Made by a program: the position numbers and the translations under genes
Notes under the pieces: generated by a model
Told to the model about the DNA's origin: nothing
The model's database searches: none
Seen by the model: only the letters and a program-made list of their open reading frames with translations
Source of the DNA: an uncultured Alphaproteobacteria bacterium
GTDB lineage: Bacteria > Pseudomonadota > Alphaproteobacteria > Puniceispirillales > UBA1172
Length of the DNA stretch: 64,000 nt
Reading direction: 5' to 3'
Assembly (NCBI GenBank): GCA_958431225.1
Contig: OY288107.1
Location: 817,953-881,952, forward strand
In this document: positions 38,216-45,959 of the stretch, in pieces
Layout of the letters: each line of letters begins with the position of its first letter
How positions within the stretch are numbered: the stretch's first letter is position 1

Positions 38216-38751
38216 GTAATTTCCTTAAAATAATAATACCCTTTTACATATTTCCCATCAACAAAAGCATATTTTGGGTGCGTGCCAAACCGCACATACC
38301 CCGCCGCCTCATAACGTTGAATGGCGCGGGTTTGTGTAGCGCGCACATCCAAATTGATGACCTTAAAGCCTTCACTACGCGCCAGCGCCGCCGCCTCATC
38401 AAGCATTAAAGGCGCGAGCCCTTGCCCGCGCGCCCATGGGGCAACAAAAAATGTGGTGAGATTACAGCTGCGTTGCTGTGCTTCGTTATTGCGTGGGGGG
38501 CGGACAATCTGACAACTCGCACTAATCACCCCATCAATACGCCCAATAATCAACGCGCGTTCAGGAATCAGCATGACGCCCTTCCAATAATCATCCAAAA
38601 CATGACGCGGCGGCACGGTCAGCCAGCCAAAACCGCCACTTTGTTTAATCGTTTCAATCGCCGCATCGCATAACTCCACCCGATCGCCTTTGGTAAGGGA
38701 TTTAGCGGTTTCAACCGAACGCACAATTTTTCTAGTCGCGGATGTCATCAT
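38212..38751 (-). CDS. GNAT-family acetyltransferase within the his operon
   Basis: N-acetyltransferase of unknown substrate. The 179 residues carry the acetyl-CoA loop FVAPWARGQGLAPLML near 112-127, and the C-terminal INLDVRATQTRAIQRYEAAGY, typical of GNAT proteins, followed by FGTHPKYAFVDGKYVKGYYY. It lies between hisH and hisA and its stop overlaps the hisA start, so it is part of the operon. A GNAT in this slot is not a histidine enzyme; its target cannot be told from sequence. Confidence 0.85.
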   Translation of the reverse strand: MMTSATRKIVRSVETAKSLTKGDRVELCDAAIETIKQSGGFGWLTVPPRHVLDDYWKGVMLIPERALIIGRIDGVISASCQIVRPPRNNEAQQRSCNLTTFFVAPWARGQGLAPLMLDEAAALARSEGFKVINLDVRATQTRAIQRYEAAGYVRFGTHPKYAFVDGKYVKGYYYFKEIT

Positions 38752-38762
38752 CTAACCCCTTT

Positions 38763-39452
38763 TCACAATTTGATATTGAGCCAATTTTTGAGAATCATCT
38801 GCCCCACCGCTTGGCTTTTTTCCGGATGGAATTGCAAGCCAACAAAATTATCCCGCCCCACCGCACCAACAATATGCCCCCCATAAACACTCGTGGCAAG
38901 AATCTCACGCGAATCAGCACCAGTGAGATGATAACCGTGAAGAAAATACACGCGATGCGTGGCGTACTTCTCCCCCTCTAATCCCGCAAAAATCTGCCGC
39001 GCCAATGGCGAATCACCCACAATCAGCTCATTCCACCCCATATGCGGCACTTTAAGGCGTACGCCTTGTTGATTCGGGTCAAGCGCCGACACCACCCCCT
39101 TTATCCAGCCAAAGCCTTGTGTAATCTCCCCGCCCACCGCGTTCGGTGCGCCTTCATCGCCTTTTTCCGCCATCAGCTGCATACCCACACAAATCCCCAA
39201 AAACGGCATCCCCCGCACCAGCACCGCTTCATTGAGCGCATCCAACATGCCATCAAGCGCCATAAGCCCGGCACGGCAATCGGCAAACGCCCCCACCCCG
39301 GGCAACACCACATAATCCGCTTTAGCCACCGCATCAGGGTTTTCGGTGATGCTAATGCGATGGGGCAGTTGGTGCGCATCCACCGCCGCCCGAAGCGCGT
39401 TTTCCACCGAACACAAATTGCCCGAGCCATAATCAACAATCACCAGATTCAT
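38763..39452 (-). CDS. hisH: Imidazole glycerol phosphate synthase, glutaminase subunit
   Basis: Supplies ammonia from glutamine to HisF. The 229 residues start VIVDYGSGNLCSVENAL, with the class I amidotransferase nucleophile in FLGICVGMQLM and the His-x-Glu dyad in LQFHPEKSQ near the end. Length slightly over the usual 200-215. Positioned between hisB and the GNAT gene in the leftward his run. Confidence 0.95.
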   Translation of the reverse strand: MNLVIVDYGSGNLCSVENALRAAVDAHQLPHRISITENPDAVAKADYVVLPGVGAFADCRAGLMALDGMLDALNEAVLVRGMPFLGICVGMQLMAEKGDEGAPNAVGGEITQGFGWIKGVVSALDPNQQGVRLKVPHMGWNELIVGDSPLARQIFAGLEGEKYATHRVYFLHGYHLTGADSREILATSVYGGHIVGAVGRDNFVGLQFHPEKSQAVGQMILKNWLNIKL

Positions 39453-39464
39453 AAAAAATGCGCC

Positions 39465-40115
39465 TCAGCTCAACGGCTTACCGATACTACCTTTAGTAGA
39501 AGGAATTTTGTCCATCAGGCGCGCATCAATAGCAACGGCTTGTTTAAGCGCGCGTGCCAAAGCCTTAAAAATGCTTTCAATAATATGGTGCGTATTGGTG
39601 CCATAGCAATTTTCGATATGCAGGGTCAGTTCCGCCCCTTGGCTAAAGGCTTGAAAAAACTCTTGAAACACTTCGGTATCCATCGCCCCCCCCAATGCCC
39701 CTAATGTTGTGTTCGGCAAATCCACGCGCCAAATCAAATGTGGGCGCCCGGAAATATCCACCGCGACTTGGCTCAAAGCCTCATCCATAGGCAAAAGCGC
39801 CGCCCCATAGCGCGTAATTCCGCGCTTGGTGCCGAGCGCCTCAAGCACCGCCGCCCCCAACGCCCAGCCACAATCTTCAACCAAATGGTGGCTATCAATA
39901 TGCAAATCGCCCTTGGCGACCAGTTCAATATCCATCAAACTATGATGGGCAAATTGTTCAATCATATGGTCAAAAAAACCAAGCGCGGTAGCAGATTGCA
40001 CCCGCCCGCACCCATCAAGGTTAATTTTCGCACTAATCTGCGTTTCATTCGTATTACGCGTAACGCTAGATTTTCTTGCGTCCGGGCGCGCGTCTTTCGA
40101 TGTTTTCGCAACCAT
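39465..40115 (-). CDS. hisB: Imidazoleglycerol-phosphate dehydratase
   Basis: Dehydrates IGP in histidine synthesis; monofunctional form without a phosphatase domain. The 216 residues contain GFFDHMIEQFAHHSLMD, the metal motif DSHHLVEDCGWALG, and the second metal motif NCYGTNTHHIIESIFKALAR (20 shown), all typical. GGAGG lies six bases before the ATG. It heads the his run; the 88-bp gap upstream (40116-40203) has two imperfect duplications of ATCATCTAA/GCTTA type and probably the promoter. Confidence 0.95.
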   Translation of the reverse strand: MVAKTSKDARPDARKSSVTRNTNETQISAKINLDGCGRVQSATALGFFDHMIEQFAHHSLMDIELVAKGDLHIDSHHLVEDCGWALGAAVLEALGTKRGITRYGAALLPMDEALSQVAVDISGRPHLIWRVDLPNTTLGALGGAMDTEVFQEFFQAFSQGAELTLHIENCYGTNTHHIIESIFKALARALKQAVAIDARLMDKIPSTKGSIGKPLS

Positions 40116-40203
40116 TTTTGACCTCCATAGGTTTTGGCTAGGTGCTGTCTAGCAAAATCAAGGCAGTTTGGCTAGTCAGTAAGCATAATGCTGTAAGCAT
40201 CAT

Positions 40204-40569
40204 CTAAGTATCATCTAAACGTTGTTCCAACCATTCCGCCATCTGGCGCGCCTCCTCGGCACTAACTTTTGGTAGAAGCTGCGCAAAAAGATTCGCCGCC
40301 AGCACCGCCTCAACGCCTAGCCCCCGCGCATCCAACACCACGCGCGGATGCGACAAGCGCCCCAGATGTTTCAAATCTTCGGCATCTTGCCAAATCAAAC
40401 CAAACAGCGCGCAAATCTGGTCAAGCATCGCCGCGGACGGCGCCCCCCGCAACCCACGTTCCAACTGCGACAAATACGCCGGCGACAATTTCAATTCCGC
40501 CGCCATGGCCGCCATTGTGATAGCGTGTTGCCGCCGCAACGCCCGCATTTTCACCCCAAACGGTGTCAT
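40204..40569 (-). CDS. Xre-type helix-turn-helix regulator
   Basis: Predicted DNA-binding regulator, 121 residues from the ATG at 40567-40569, which overlaps the Smr stop as ATGA. The HTH (about residues 5-60) reads MRALRRQHAITMAAMAAEL and LSPAYLSQLERGLRGAPS. The rest (about 65-121) has no recognised domain. An Xre gene after the Smr gene is common in Alphaproteobacteria; its regulon is unknown. Confidence 0.88.
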   Translation of the reverse strand: MTPFGVKMRALRRQHAITMAAMAAELKLSPAYLSQLERGLRGAPSAAMLDQICALFGLIWQDAEDLKHLGRLSHPRVVLDARGLGVEAVLAANLFAQLLPKVSAEEARQMAEWLEQRLDDT

Positions 40570-41168
40570 GCTAAACGCCCCAAACGCCGCAACTGCACAT
40601 ACCAAGCCCCATCCCCCCCATGCCGTCCTTGTGCCGGATGAAACGCCACCACCGCTTCTGCTAAAGGCGGGGTTTCAAGCCAGCGCGGCAACGCCGTGCG
40701 CAACGCCCCTTTCCCCGCCACACCTTTGCCGGTAATCACCAACACATAACGATGTTTTTGGTGTTGTTTTTCAACAATAAACCGCGTCAATGCCGCATAC
40801 GCCCCAGCAAGCGTCTCGCCATGCAAATCCAGCCGCGCCGTCAAAGCAATAGCCCCGCTAGCAAGCCGCCGCGCATCCCCCCGCGAGATGCCGCCAATTT
40901 TAGACCCACGCAAATCCGCCGGTTTATGCAAAGTGCTCGGGGGCGGTTTTTCTGCAACCATAGGCGGTGATTCGCGCCGCCGTTGCGCCCCTGATTCGCC
41001 CCGCGATGATTCGCCCGGCGATGATGCGCCCCGCGATGATGCGGGTTTTGGCGGTGATTCGGCACGTGGTTTTGGCGGCTTAGGCGGTAAATGCGTCTGC
41101 TTTAACGGCTTAACCGTCGCCGCCACCCGCCCCCATAACGCCGCATCATCGTTTTTCCCCTCAGTCAT
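40566..41168 (-). CDS. Smr-domain protein
   Basis: Small MutS-related domain protein, a possible nuclease. I start at ATG 41166-41168 (200 residues, MTEGKNDDAALWGRV) after GGGG; the longer frame would run into the Tim44 gene. The Smr domain fills about 115-195: LDLHGETLAGAYAALTRFI, VLVITGKGVAGKGALRTALP and a C-terminal VVAFHPAQGRHGGDGAWYV. The linker (about 30-80) is low complexity (SSRGASSPGESSRGES), from a GATGATTCG-type DNA repeat at 40975-41070 like the one in mnmG. Confidence 0.9.
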   Translation of the reverse strand: MTEGKNDDAALWGRVAATVKPLKQTHLPPKPPKPRAESPPKPASSRGASSPGESSRGESGAQRRRESPPMVAEKPPPSTLHKPADLRGSKIGGISRGDARRLASGAIALTARLDLHGETLAGAYAALTRFIVEKQHQKHRYVLVITGKGVAGKGALRTALPRWLETPPLAEAVVAFHPAQGRHGGDGAWYVQLRRLGRLA

Positions 41169-41190
41169 AAAACGCCCCATATTTTGAATA

Positions 41191-41817
41191 TCAAGCCGAC
41201 CCAATCTGCGTTTCCACCAACAGCCAATTCGGATTTTTTGAACTAATATCACGCTCAAACACCCACTGATCCACAAACATTTCCGCCTCATCACTGCCCT
41301 CAATAATTTTCCCCGCCTCATCGCGCAGAATCTTTTTTTGCGTTGAGTGAAATTCCACCGCAATAGAGGCAATCCCCGCCTCCACCCAAGCCCGCACCAA
41401 ATCCACCCGGCTTAAATCCACCAATTCAATCGTCAGCACTTCGCCGGCTTTACGGCGGTCGCGGATGGCATCGCCGAAATCCGTTGCGATATCATAACCA
41501 AGCAAAGGTTTGAGCTGGTCCATATCCCCCTTGGCAAAAGCTTCAAGAATCATCCTATACGCCAACCCTGCCCCATCCAAAAAATCTTGCTGGCTAAAAT
41601 GTGCATCCGCCGCCACCACCGCCGCAATCCCCTCACCCGAGACCGCATCTAGCTCCTTGATGCTTGGGTCGCTTTTCTTAAACACCGCACGCTTGCCTTC
41701 ATCATCGGGCTTTTCATCAAAACCATCCCGCCGTCCCAACACCGAGCGCAGACGGAAAATGAGAAAGACCGCCAGAATCGCAAAAATAATAATATCAACA
41801 TAAGGGGCGCTAAACAT
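41191..41817 (-). CDS. Tim44-like membrane-associated protein
   Basis: Alphaproteobacterial Tim44/TimA homologue, membrane-anchored; function in bacteria is not settled. An N-terminal helix (about 6-24, YVDIIIFAILAVFLIFRL) and the Tim44-like domain (about 65-205, with LDGAGLAYRMILEAFAKGD and ending FERDISSKNPNWLLVET) are clear. Divergent from fxsA/secB, the usual neighbours. In many relatives mltA lies between this gene and Smr; here only 22 bp separate them. Confidence 0.9.
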   Translation of the reverse strand: MFSAPYVDIIIFAILAVFLIFRLRSVLGRRDGFDEKPDDEGKRAVFKKSDPSIKELDAVSGEGIAAVVAADAHFSQQDFLDGAGLAYRMILEAFAKGDMDQLKPLLGYDIATDFGDAIRDRRKAGEVLTIELVDLSRVDLVRAWVEAGIASIAVEFHSTQKKILRDEAGKIIEGSDEAEMFVDQWVFERDISSKNPNWLLVETQIGSA

Positions 41818-41933
41818 CGTAGATTTTCTCCTATTGGTTGCATGCCATGCGTTTCATAATAGCACGAAAATCATCTTGTCCCCAAGAGATAGACGCATTA
41901 TTGTAAAACGGCAAGATTCTTTTAGGAGCCATT

Positions 41934-42440
41934 ATGACAGGTTTATTGGTTTCGGGCATCATCATCGCCCTAATCGCCATTGAAATAGCCGTTTTCGGCA
42001 TCATCGGGGCGGCAATAGGCGTGTTCCTAACCATCATCGGCGTCTTTATCACCGCCATTCTAGGCATATCCCTCATGCGCACGCAAATGCTAGCTCTCCT
42101 AGCAAGCGGTGCCATCACCCGCCCCCCCCACGAAATCATGCCCAAAGTGCTCTGCATCACCATCGGCGGTATCTGCCTGCTGATTCCCGGCTATGCCAGC
42201 GATGCTTTTGGTATATTATGCTTTATCCCCGGCGTAGAACACATACTAGGACGCCTCCTATTCCAATGTTTTCCGGCTGCCCGTGCCCAAAATTTCGCCT
42301 TCTCCTACGCCAATATGCACAGGCCCGAACACCCCGAACACCCAGAACACGACCAAAACCAAGCCGCCAGCGACATGATTATTGACGGCGAAGCAGAACA
42401 TATTGACGAAAACGAAAAATATGATAAAAACAACCCGTAG
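41934..42440 (+). CDS. fxsA: FxsA-family membrane protein
   Basis: Small inner-membrane protein whose E. coli relative affects phage exclusion by F plasmid. Three or four hydrophobic segments (about 3-45, 65-90) with GGICLLIPGYASDAFGILCFIPG, the family signature, lie in the first 120 residues. The C-terminus is hydrophilic, with a HPEHPEH repeat (9-bp DNA units near 42318-42350) and an acidic tail. It is 28 bp from secB on the same strand; divergent from Tim44. Confidence 0.88.
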   Translation: MTGLLVSGIIIALIAIEIAVFGIIGAAIGVFLTIIGVFITAILGISLMRTQMLALLASGAITRPPHEIMPKVLCITIGGICLLIPGYASDAFGILCFIPGVEHILGRLLFQCFPAARAQNFAFSYANMHRPEHPEHPEHDQNQAASDMIIDGEAEHIDENEKYDKNNP

Positions 42441-42468
42441 CAATTTTTGACGGAAAGGACACACCACC

Positions 42469-43062
42469 ATGAGTGCCAAGAAAAACACCAAAGCCAACGG
42501 CGACGCAAGCAAAGCCAAAAAAACCAAAAGCGTCGAGGAAAGCAAACCCCAAGCCGCGCCAACGCCGGCAAAGGACGAGACCCAACAACAAAGGGTCTCC
42601 CCAGACCAGCAAATCGGGTTCCATAACCACTACATCAAGGATCTATCCTTCGAGAACCCGAACGCACCAACCATCTACAGCCCCAGCGAGACAACACCCG
42701 AAGTCTCCGTAGGCTTCAGCGTGGCATCAGCACCAGTCCCAGGACGCGACCGACATTTTGAGGTAGTGCTTAGCGTAAACGCAACAGCAAAACGCGGTGA
42801 CGAGACCATGTTCGTGCTAGAATTAAGCTACGGCGGCGAAGTCTCCGTCGCACCAGAAATGGACGAACGAAACATCAACCCCGTCGTCATGATAGAAGGA
42901 CCAAGATTCCTCTTCCCCTTCGCACGAGCCATCATAGCAACAATATCACGCGAAGGCGGCTTCATGCCAATCAACCTGCAACCTATAGACTTCATAAGAC
43001 TCTATAGAGCAAACCTACAACAAAAAGCAGCCCAACAAGAAAGCAGCGGCACAACTAGCTAA
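42469..43062 (+). CDS. secB: Protein-export chaperone SecB
   Basis: Keeps preproteins unfolded for Sec export. The 197 residues have a Lys/Ala-rich N-terminal extension of about 45 residues absent from ordinary SecB (about 155), then the core: HNHYIKDLSFENPNAP, VVLSVNATAKRGDETMFVLEL, and EGPRFLFPFARAIIATISREGGF (partial). GGAAAGGA precedes the ATG. Coding uses strongly A/C-rich codons toward the 3' end, next to the repeat block at 43108. Confidence 0.95.
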   Translation: MSAKKNTKANGDASKAKKTKSVEESKPQAAPTPAKDETQQQRVSPDQQIGFHNHYIKDLSFENPNAPTIYSPSETTPEVSVGFSVASAPVPGRDRHFEVVLSVNATAKRGDETMFVLELSYGGEVSVAPEMDERNINPVVMIEGPRFLFPFARAIIATISREGGFMPINLQPIDFIRLYRANLQQKAAQQESSGTTS

Positions 43063-43107
43063 AGGTTTAGGGGGGTTTAGTTAAGGTTAAGGGGGTAAAT
43101 TCTTTTA

Positions 43108-43321
43108 TGGGGGTTTCACCCCCAAACCCCCGACCACGGAACGCCGTGGAGCGAATTTTTGGCACACGCCACAACAAACTGCGCCCCTTTTTTCAGCAAC
43201 CGATGATCGCCACGGAACGCCGTGGAGCGAATTTTTGGCGTATGCCGTCACGCACGGTGCTTGTTTCTGACAGAACGACTTATTGGGAAAAGATTCGAAA
43301 AATACCTCGCGGGGCGTTTTT
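43108..43321. repeat. L arm, second core and reversed spacer block of the palindromic element
   Basis: 43108-43210 is a complete L arm (outer TGGGGGTTTCACCCCC, palindrome CCACGGAACGCCGTGG, inner AACCGATGATCGC). It is followed directly by a second core (43211-43250) and by 43265-43321 (CTGACAGAACGA..., ending ACCTCGCGGGGCGTTTTT), whose end matches the reversed spacer of the full element and which recurs at 44587-44663. Together with the R arm at 46003-46111 it brackets three accessory genes. No gene is visible in 43063-43400. Confidence 0.85.
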
Positions 43322-43336
43322 ATCACTTTAAAATAA

Positions 43337-43366
43337 TTGACCTACCATTTCAAAAAATGTTAGGCT
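43337..43366 (+). promoter_or_regulatory. Possible promoter of the secreted repeat protein gene
   Basis: TTGACC (43337-43342) and TTAGGC/TAGGCT (43360-43366) are 17-18 bp apart, 35 bp before the ATG at 43401. The -10 box is weak. Confidence 0.35.
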
Positions 43367-43400
43367 TTACCGAACGGATTGGAAATAGGGGCACTTACTC

Positions 43401-43775
43401 ATGAAAAAATCTTTTCTTTTTATTCTCTTTGCATCTCAAATAGTTTGGGCAGGCGTTGCTTATAGTCAATGTCCATATGACCATGATTGTTTGAACAATC
43501 CCTACGGTGCTGGAAGTCCCTATAAACCTGATGGCTTGCTAAATCCCCATAGTGAATACGGCTCGCCGTATTCCAACAAGTCTTGGTCTAATCCATACGC
43601 GACCGATGCCCCCAAAATTTATGATTCCCAAGGCAACTACAAAGGAAGACTTTCAACAAATCCATACGACCCCGATTCAACTTCCAATCCATATGGAAAA
43701 TATGGAAATCCATATAGCCCTGACAGCATTAACAATCCTTATTCAAATGAGGAATTTTACGTTGTTCCCCAATAA
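43401..43775 (+). CDS. Secreted NPYG-repeat protein
   Basis: Small predicted exported protein. Residues 1-22 are a signal peptide (MKKSFLFILFASQIVWAGVA). The mature part is made of five or six degenerate repeats of about 17 residues built on NPYG-x-GSPY-x-PDS (for example LNNPYGAGSPYKPDG, STSNPYGKYGNPYSPDS). I know such repeats from small proteins often found beside mobile DNA, but no function. Codon use is AT-richer than the neighbours. It lies inside the cassette bounded by element arms at 43108 and 46111. Confidence 0.7.
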   Translation: MKKSFLFILFASQIVWAGVAYSQCPYDHDCLNNPYGAGSPYKPDGLLNPHSEYGSPYSNKSWSNPYATDAPKIYDSQGNYKGRLSTNPYDPDSTSNPYGKYGNPYSPDSINNPYSNEEFYVVPQ

Positions 43776-43817
43776 ATAAGAGGCAATTATTGTTTAAGTG
43801 AAGAATGAGGAAATATC

Positions 43818-44522
43818 ATGTCCATCGACAACAGTATAAAAGAGCAGGCTGAAGCCTTTATCAATCAGCGATTCAAGAGTATCCAAGACAATAAAGGCTC
43901 TATGGAACTCCCAACCTTGTTACCCCTTCTTGTCATGCATCTTGTGCCACTTCAAGATTTTGAGGCAGGACGTGAAATTGAGGCTAGTCAAATTAGAAGC
44001 CAAGTTGAGGAGCTGTCACCGCAACATACCGAGTTCCATCTGGTAAATTCGGGTTTTCCTAAGTCAATATTCAACTCGGATGGTTACTGCGTCTATAATG
44101 GCGAAGAAATTTGCCGTGGCTATGCGCAAATTTTTCGTAATGGCGTGATTGAAGCTACCGATGCGAGTTTATTCGGGCATATCAAAATGCCTGATAGATA
44201 TTTTATAGCCGACAGGTTTCCTTATGAATTAATGATTCTGCTCAATAATTATATGCAATTATTGCGCACCCTTGGTGCAAAGACACCTGTCTTATTGCAA
44301 ATCTCATTGATGTCGGTAAAGGGAGTTAAAATGCAAACTAAATTTAGTCGCACATCTGATGTTTCTATACCCTATAAGAAAGATGTATTGAATTTACAAG
44401 CATCTGTCATCACTGAATTTAATGATGACGAAAACTATAGGTCCGATATGAAAAAGCAAATGGATTTACTCTGGAATGCTTTCGGTCTTGAGCGATGCCT
44501 CTATTTCGCTGAAAATGATTGA
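43818..44522 (+). CDS. Orphan protein homologous to the C-terminal half of the AlbA_2 protein
   Basis: No known family that I can name. The 234 residues align from end to end with residues about 160-395 of the gene at 44752: shared AEAFINQRFKSIQ/AKSFVGQRFLSIQ, LVMHLVPL, GYCVYN/GYCIYH, YAQIFRNGVIEAT/YTQIFHNGVVEAT, NNYMQLL/NDYMQGL, LLQISLM/LLQISMM, SVITEF and LLWNAFGLERC/FLWNAFGFERC. Identity looks moderate, so the copy is not recent. It lacks the N-terminal AlbA_2 domain. A ribosome site (ATGAGGAAAT) is present, so it looks like a real gene, not debris. Confidence 0.75.
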   Translation: MSIDNSIKEQAEAFINQRFKSIQDNKGSMELPTLLPLLVMHLVPLQDFEAGREIEASQIRSQVEELSPQHTEFHLVNSGFPKSIFNSDGYCVYNGEEICRGYAQIFRNGVIEATDASLFGHIKMPDRYFIADRFPYELMILLNNYMQLLRTLGAKTPVLLQISLMSVKGVKMQTKFSRTSDVSIPYKKDVLNLQASVITEFNDDENYRSDMKKQMDLLWNAFGLERCLYFAEND

Positions 44523-44544
44523 TAGTATGCCGAGCGCAACTGAA

Positions 44545-44663
44545 GCAGTGGGGGTATGGGGGCTTGCCGTCGGGGGCGGTGCTAGATTCTGACAGGACGA
44601 ACTTATTGGGGGGAATTAAAAATACCTCGCAGGACGCCACCGAACGCGGTGGGGCGTTTTTTT
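44545..44663. repeat. Spacer blocks of the palindromic element between two cargo genes
   Basis: GTGGGGGTATGGGGGCTTGCC at 44551 onward is the reversed spacer block that also follows the next gene (45960-45990); 44587-44663 repeats 43265-43321 (TTCTGACAGGACGA...ACCTCGC) but carries about 19 extra bases (GACGCCACCGAACGCGGT). These blocks occur in this order only inside the cassette, once per cargo unit. Confidence 0.75.
44635..44663 (+). terminator. Terminator after the orphan gene
   Basis: CGCCACCG-AACG-CGGTGG(GG)CG forms a hairpin with a two-base bulge, followed by seven T residues. It was created by the extra bases in this copy of the repeat block and separates the orphan gene from the AlbA_2 gene. 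Confidence 0.6.
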
Positions 44664-44692
44664 GGATTCTTTTGCCAAGGCATAGGTTAAAT

Positions 44693-44721
44693 TTGACATA
44701 AAATAATCACAACACTAAATT
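44693..44721 (+). promoter_or_regulatory. Sigma-70 promoter of the AlbA_2 gene
   Basis: Perfect -35 TTGACA (44693-44698), 17-bp spacer, -10 TAAATT (44716-44721), 30 bp before the start codon. The cargo gene therefore has its own promoter inside the cassette. Confidence 0.6.
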
Positions 44722-44751
44722 GACTTTTTAGGCGAAACATAAGGAAGCATC

Positions 44752-45957
44752 ATGCTACTTGGTAAAAATATTGATGGCGATACAATCAAATCGTTGATTG
44801 ATGGCAAAGTGCGTGAATCGGTGCATCTTGAATTTAAGCGAGAGACTTACGGCAATACGGATGCAGATAAGAAGGAATTTCTCAAAGACATTTCCGCTTT
44901 TGCCAATACTCTTGGTGGGCATCTCATAATCGGGATAGGTGAAAATGAAGGGGGCGCCGCATCGGTTGAGCCAATATTGGAAAGCGTTGACAAAGAATCA
45001 GATCGACTACAAAACATGGCGCGCACTGGCATTGAACCGCCTATCTTGGGCTTAGACATAAAACCTATTGATATCGATGATAAGAATATCATCATCATAC
45101 ATGTCCCCCGCAGTTTCAATCCACCGCATCGCGTCATCTATAAGGGAAGCAACCGATATTATGGGCGGAATTCATCTAGCGTGCATCAGTTATCGCTAGA
45201 AGAATTGCGGCAAGCATTCGGCGAGCGACGCAGCATAGAAGAACGCGCAAAATCTTTTGTCGGTCAGCGATTTTTGAGCATCCAAGCCAATGATGGCATC
45301 ATGCCACTCCCAGAAAAAAATGGGACTCTTGTCATGCATCTTGTGCCTCTTCTCAATTTCGGCATGGAACGTCGTATTGATGTTGTTAAGATTAAAGAAC
45401 TGCAGGAAGCAAAGTCATATTTCAATCGGATAGAGAGTCCCGGCTGGGGATCTCAGAGGATTAATTTGGAGGGTTATTGTATTTATCACTCTGACACTCC
45501 CTGCCAAGCCTATACGCAAATTTTCCATAATGGTGTGGTAGAAGCCACCAGCACGAGTTTATTTAAACGTTATATACACCCAGCCCCAACCAGACGTGAT
45601 AGAAGCAATTGGCGTTTTTTTAGTGGATATGATTTGCCTTTGAGTCTAATCGAAGCAATCAACGATTATATGCAAGGACTGCATGCGCTCGAAATTATGC
45701 CGCCAATTCTACTGCAAATTTCAATGATGGGGATAAAGGGGATTGAAATGGGTATCAAATTAGATGATCCATATCATGTCCCCCCATCCTATGAGCGTGA
45801 TGTGTTGCATCTGCCATCATCTGTCATTACTGAATTTCGCGCTGACGAAGACTACGAATCGGTGATGGCTGAGCAAATGCATTTTCTTTGGAATGCTTTT
45901 GGTTTTGAACGATGCAATCTTTTCAATGAAAATGATGAATGGGCTCCCCCCAACTGA
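44752..45957 (+). CDS. AlbA_2 (Schlafen-type) domain protein
   Basis: Two-part protein of 401 residues. Residues about 12-150 are an AlbA_2/Schlafen-like putative nucleic-acid-binding domain (ESVHLEFKRETYG, FLKDISAFANTLGGHLIIGIGE, VPRSFNPPHRV, YGRNSSSVHQLSLEELRQAF). The rest (about 160-395) is the domain also present alone in the upstream gene. AlbA_2 proteins occur as helicase-like regulators and in defence islands; a defence role here is inference from location and not shown. AAGGAAG precedes the ATG. The gene is AT-richer than its housekeeping neighbours and ends 46 bp before an R arm. Confidence 0.82.
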   Translation: MLLGKNIDGDTIKSLIDGKVRESVHLEFKRETYGNTDADKKEFLKDISAFANTLGGHLIIGIGENEGGAASVEPILESVDKESDRLQNMARTGIEPPILGLDIKPIDIDDKNIIIIHVPRSFNPPHRVIYKGSNRYYGRNSSSVHQLSLEELRQAFGERRSIEERAKSFVGQRFLSIQANDGIMPLPEKNGTLVMHLVPLLNFGMERRIDVVKIKELQEAKSYFNRIESPGWGSQRINLEGYCIYHSDTPCQAYTQIFHNGVVEATSTSLFKRYIHPAPTRRDRSNWRFFSGYDLPLSLIEAINDYMQGLHALEIMPPILLQISMMGIKGIEMGIKLDDPYHVPPSYERDVLHLPSSVITEFRADEDYESVMAEQMHFLWNAFGFERCNLFNENDEWAPPN

Positions 45958-45959
45958 TG

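Noticed and set aside
43105-43400. Small coding genes in the 43.1-43.4 kb repeat block
   Set aside because: The open frames there (about 60-74 codons) only translate the element arm, which is repeated at many sites and not conserved as protein.
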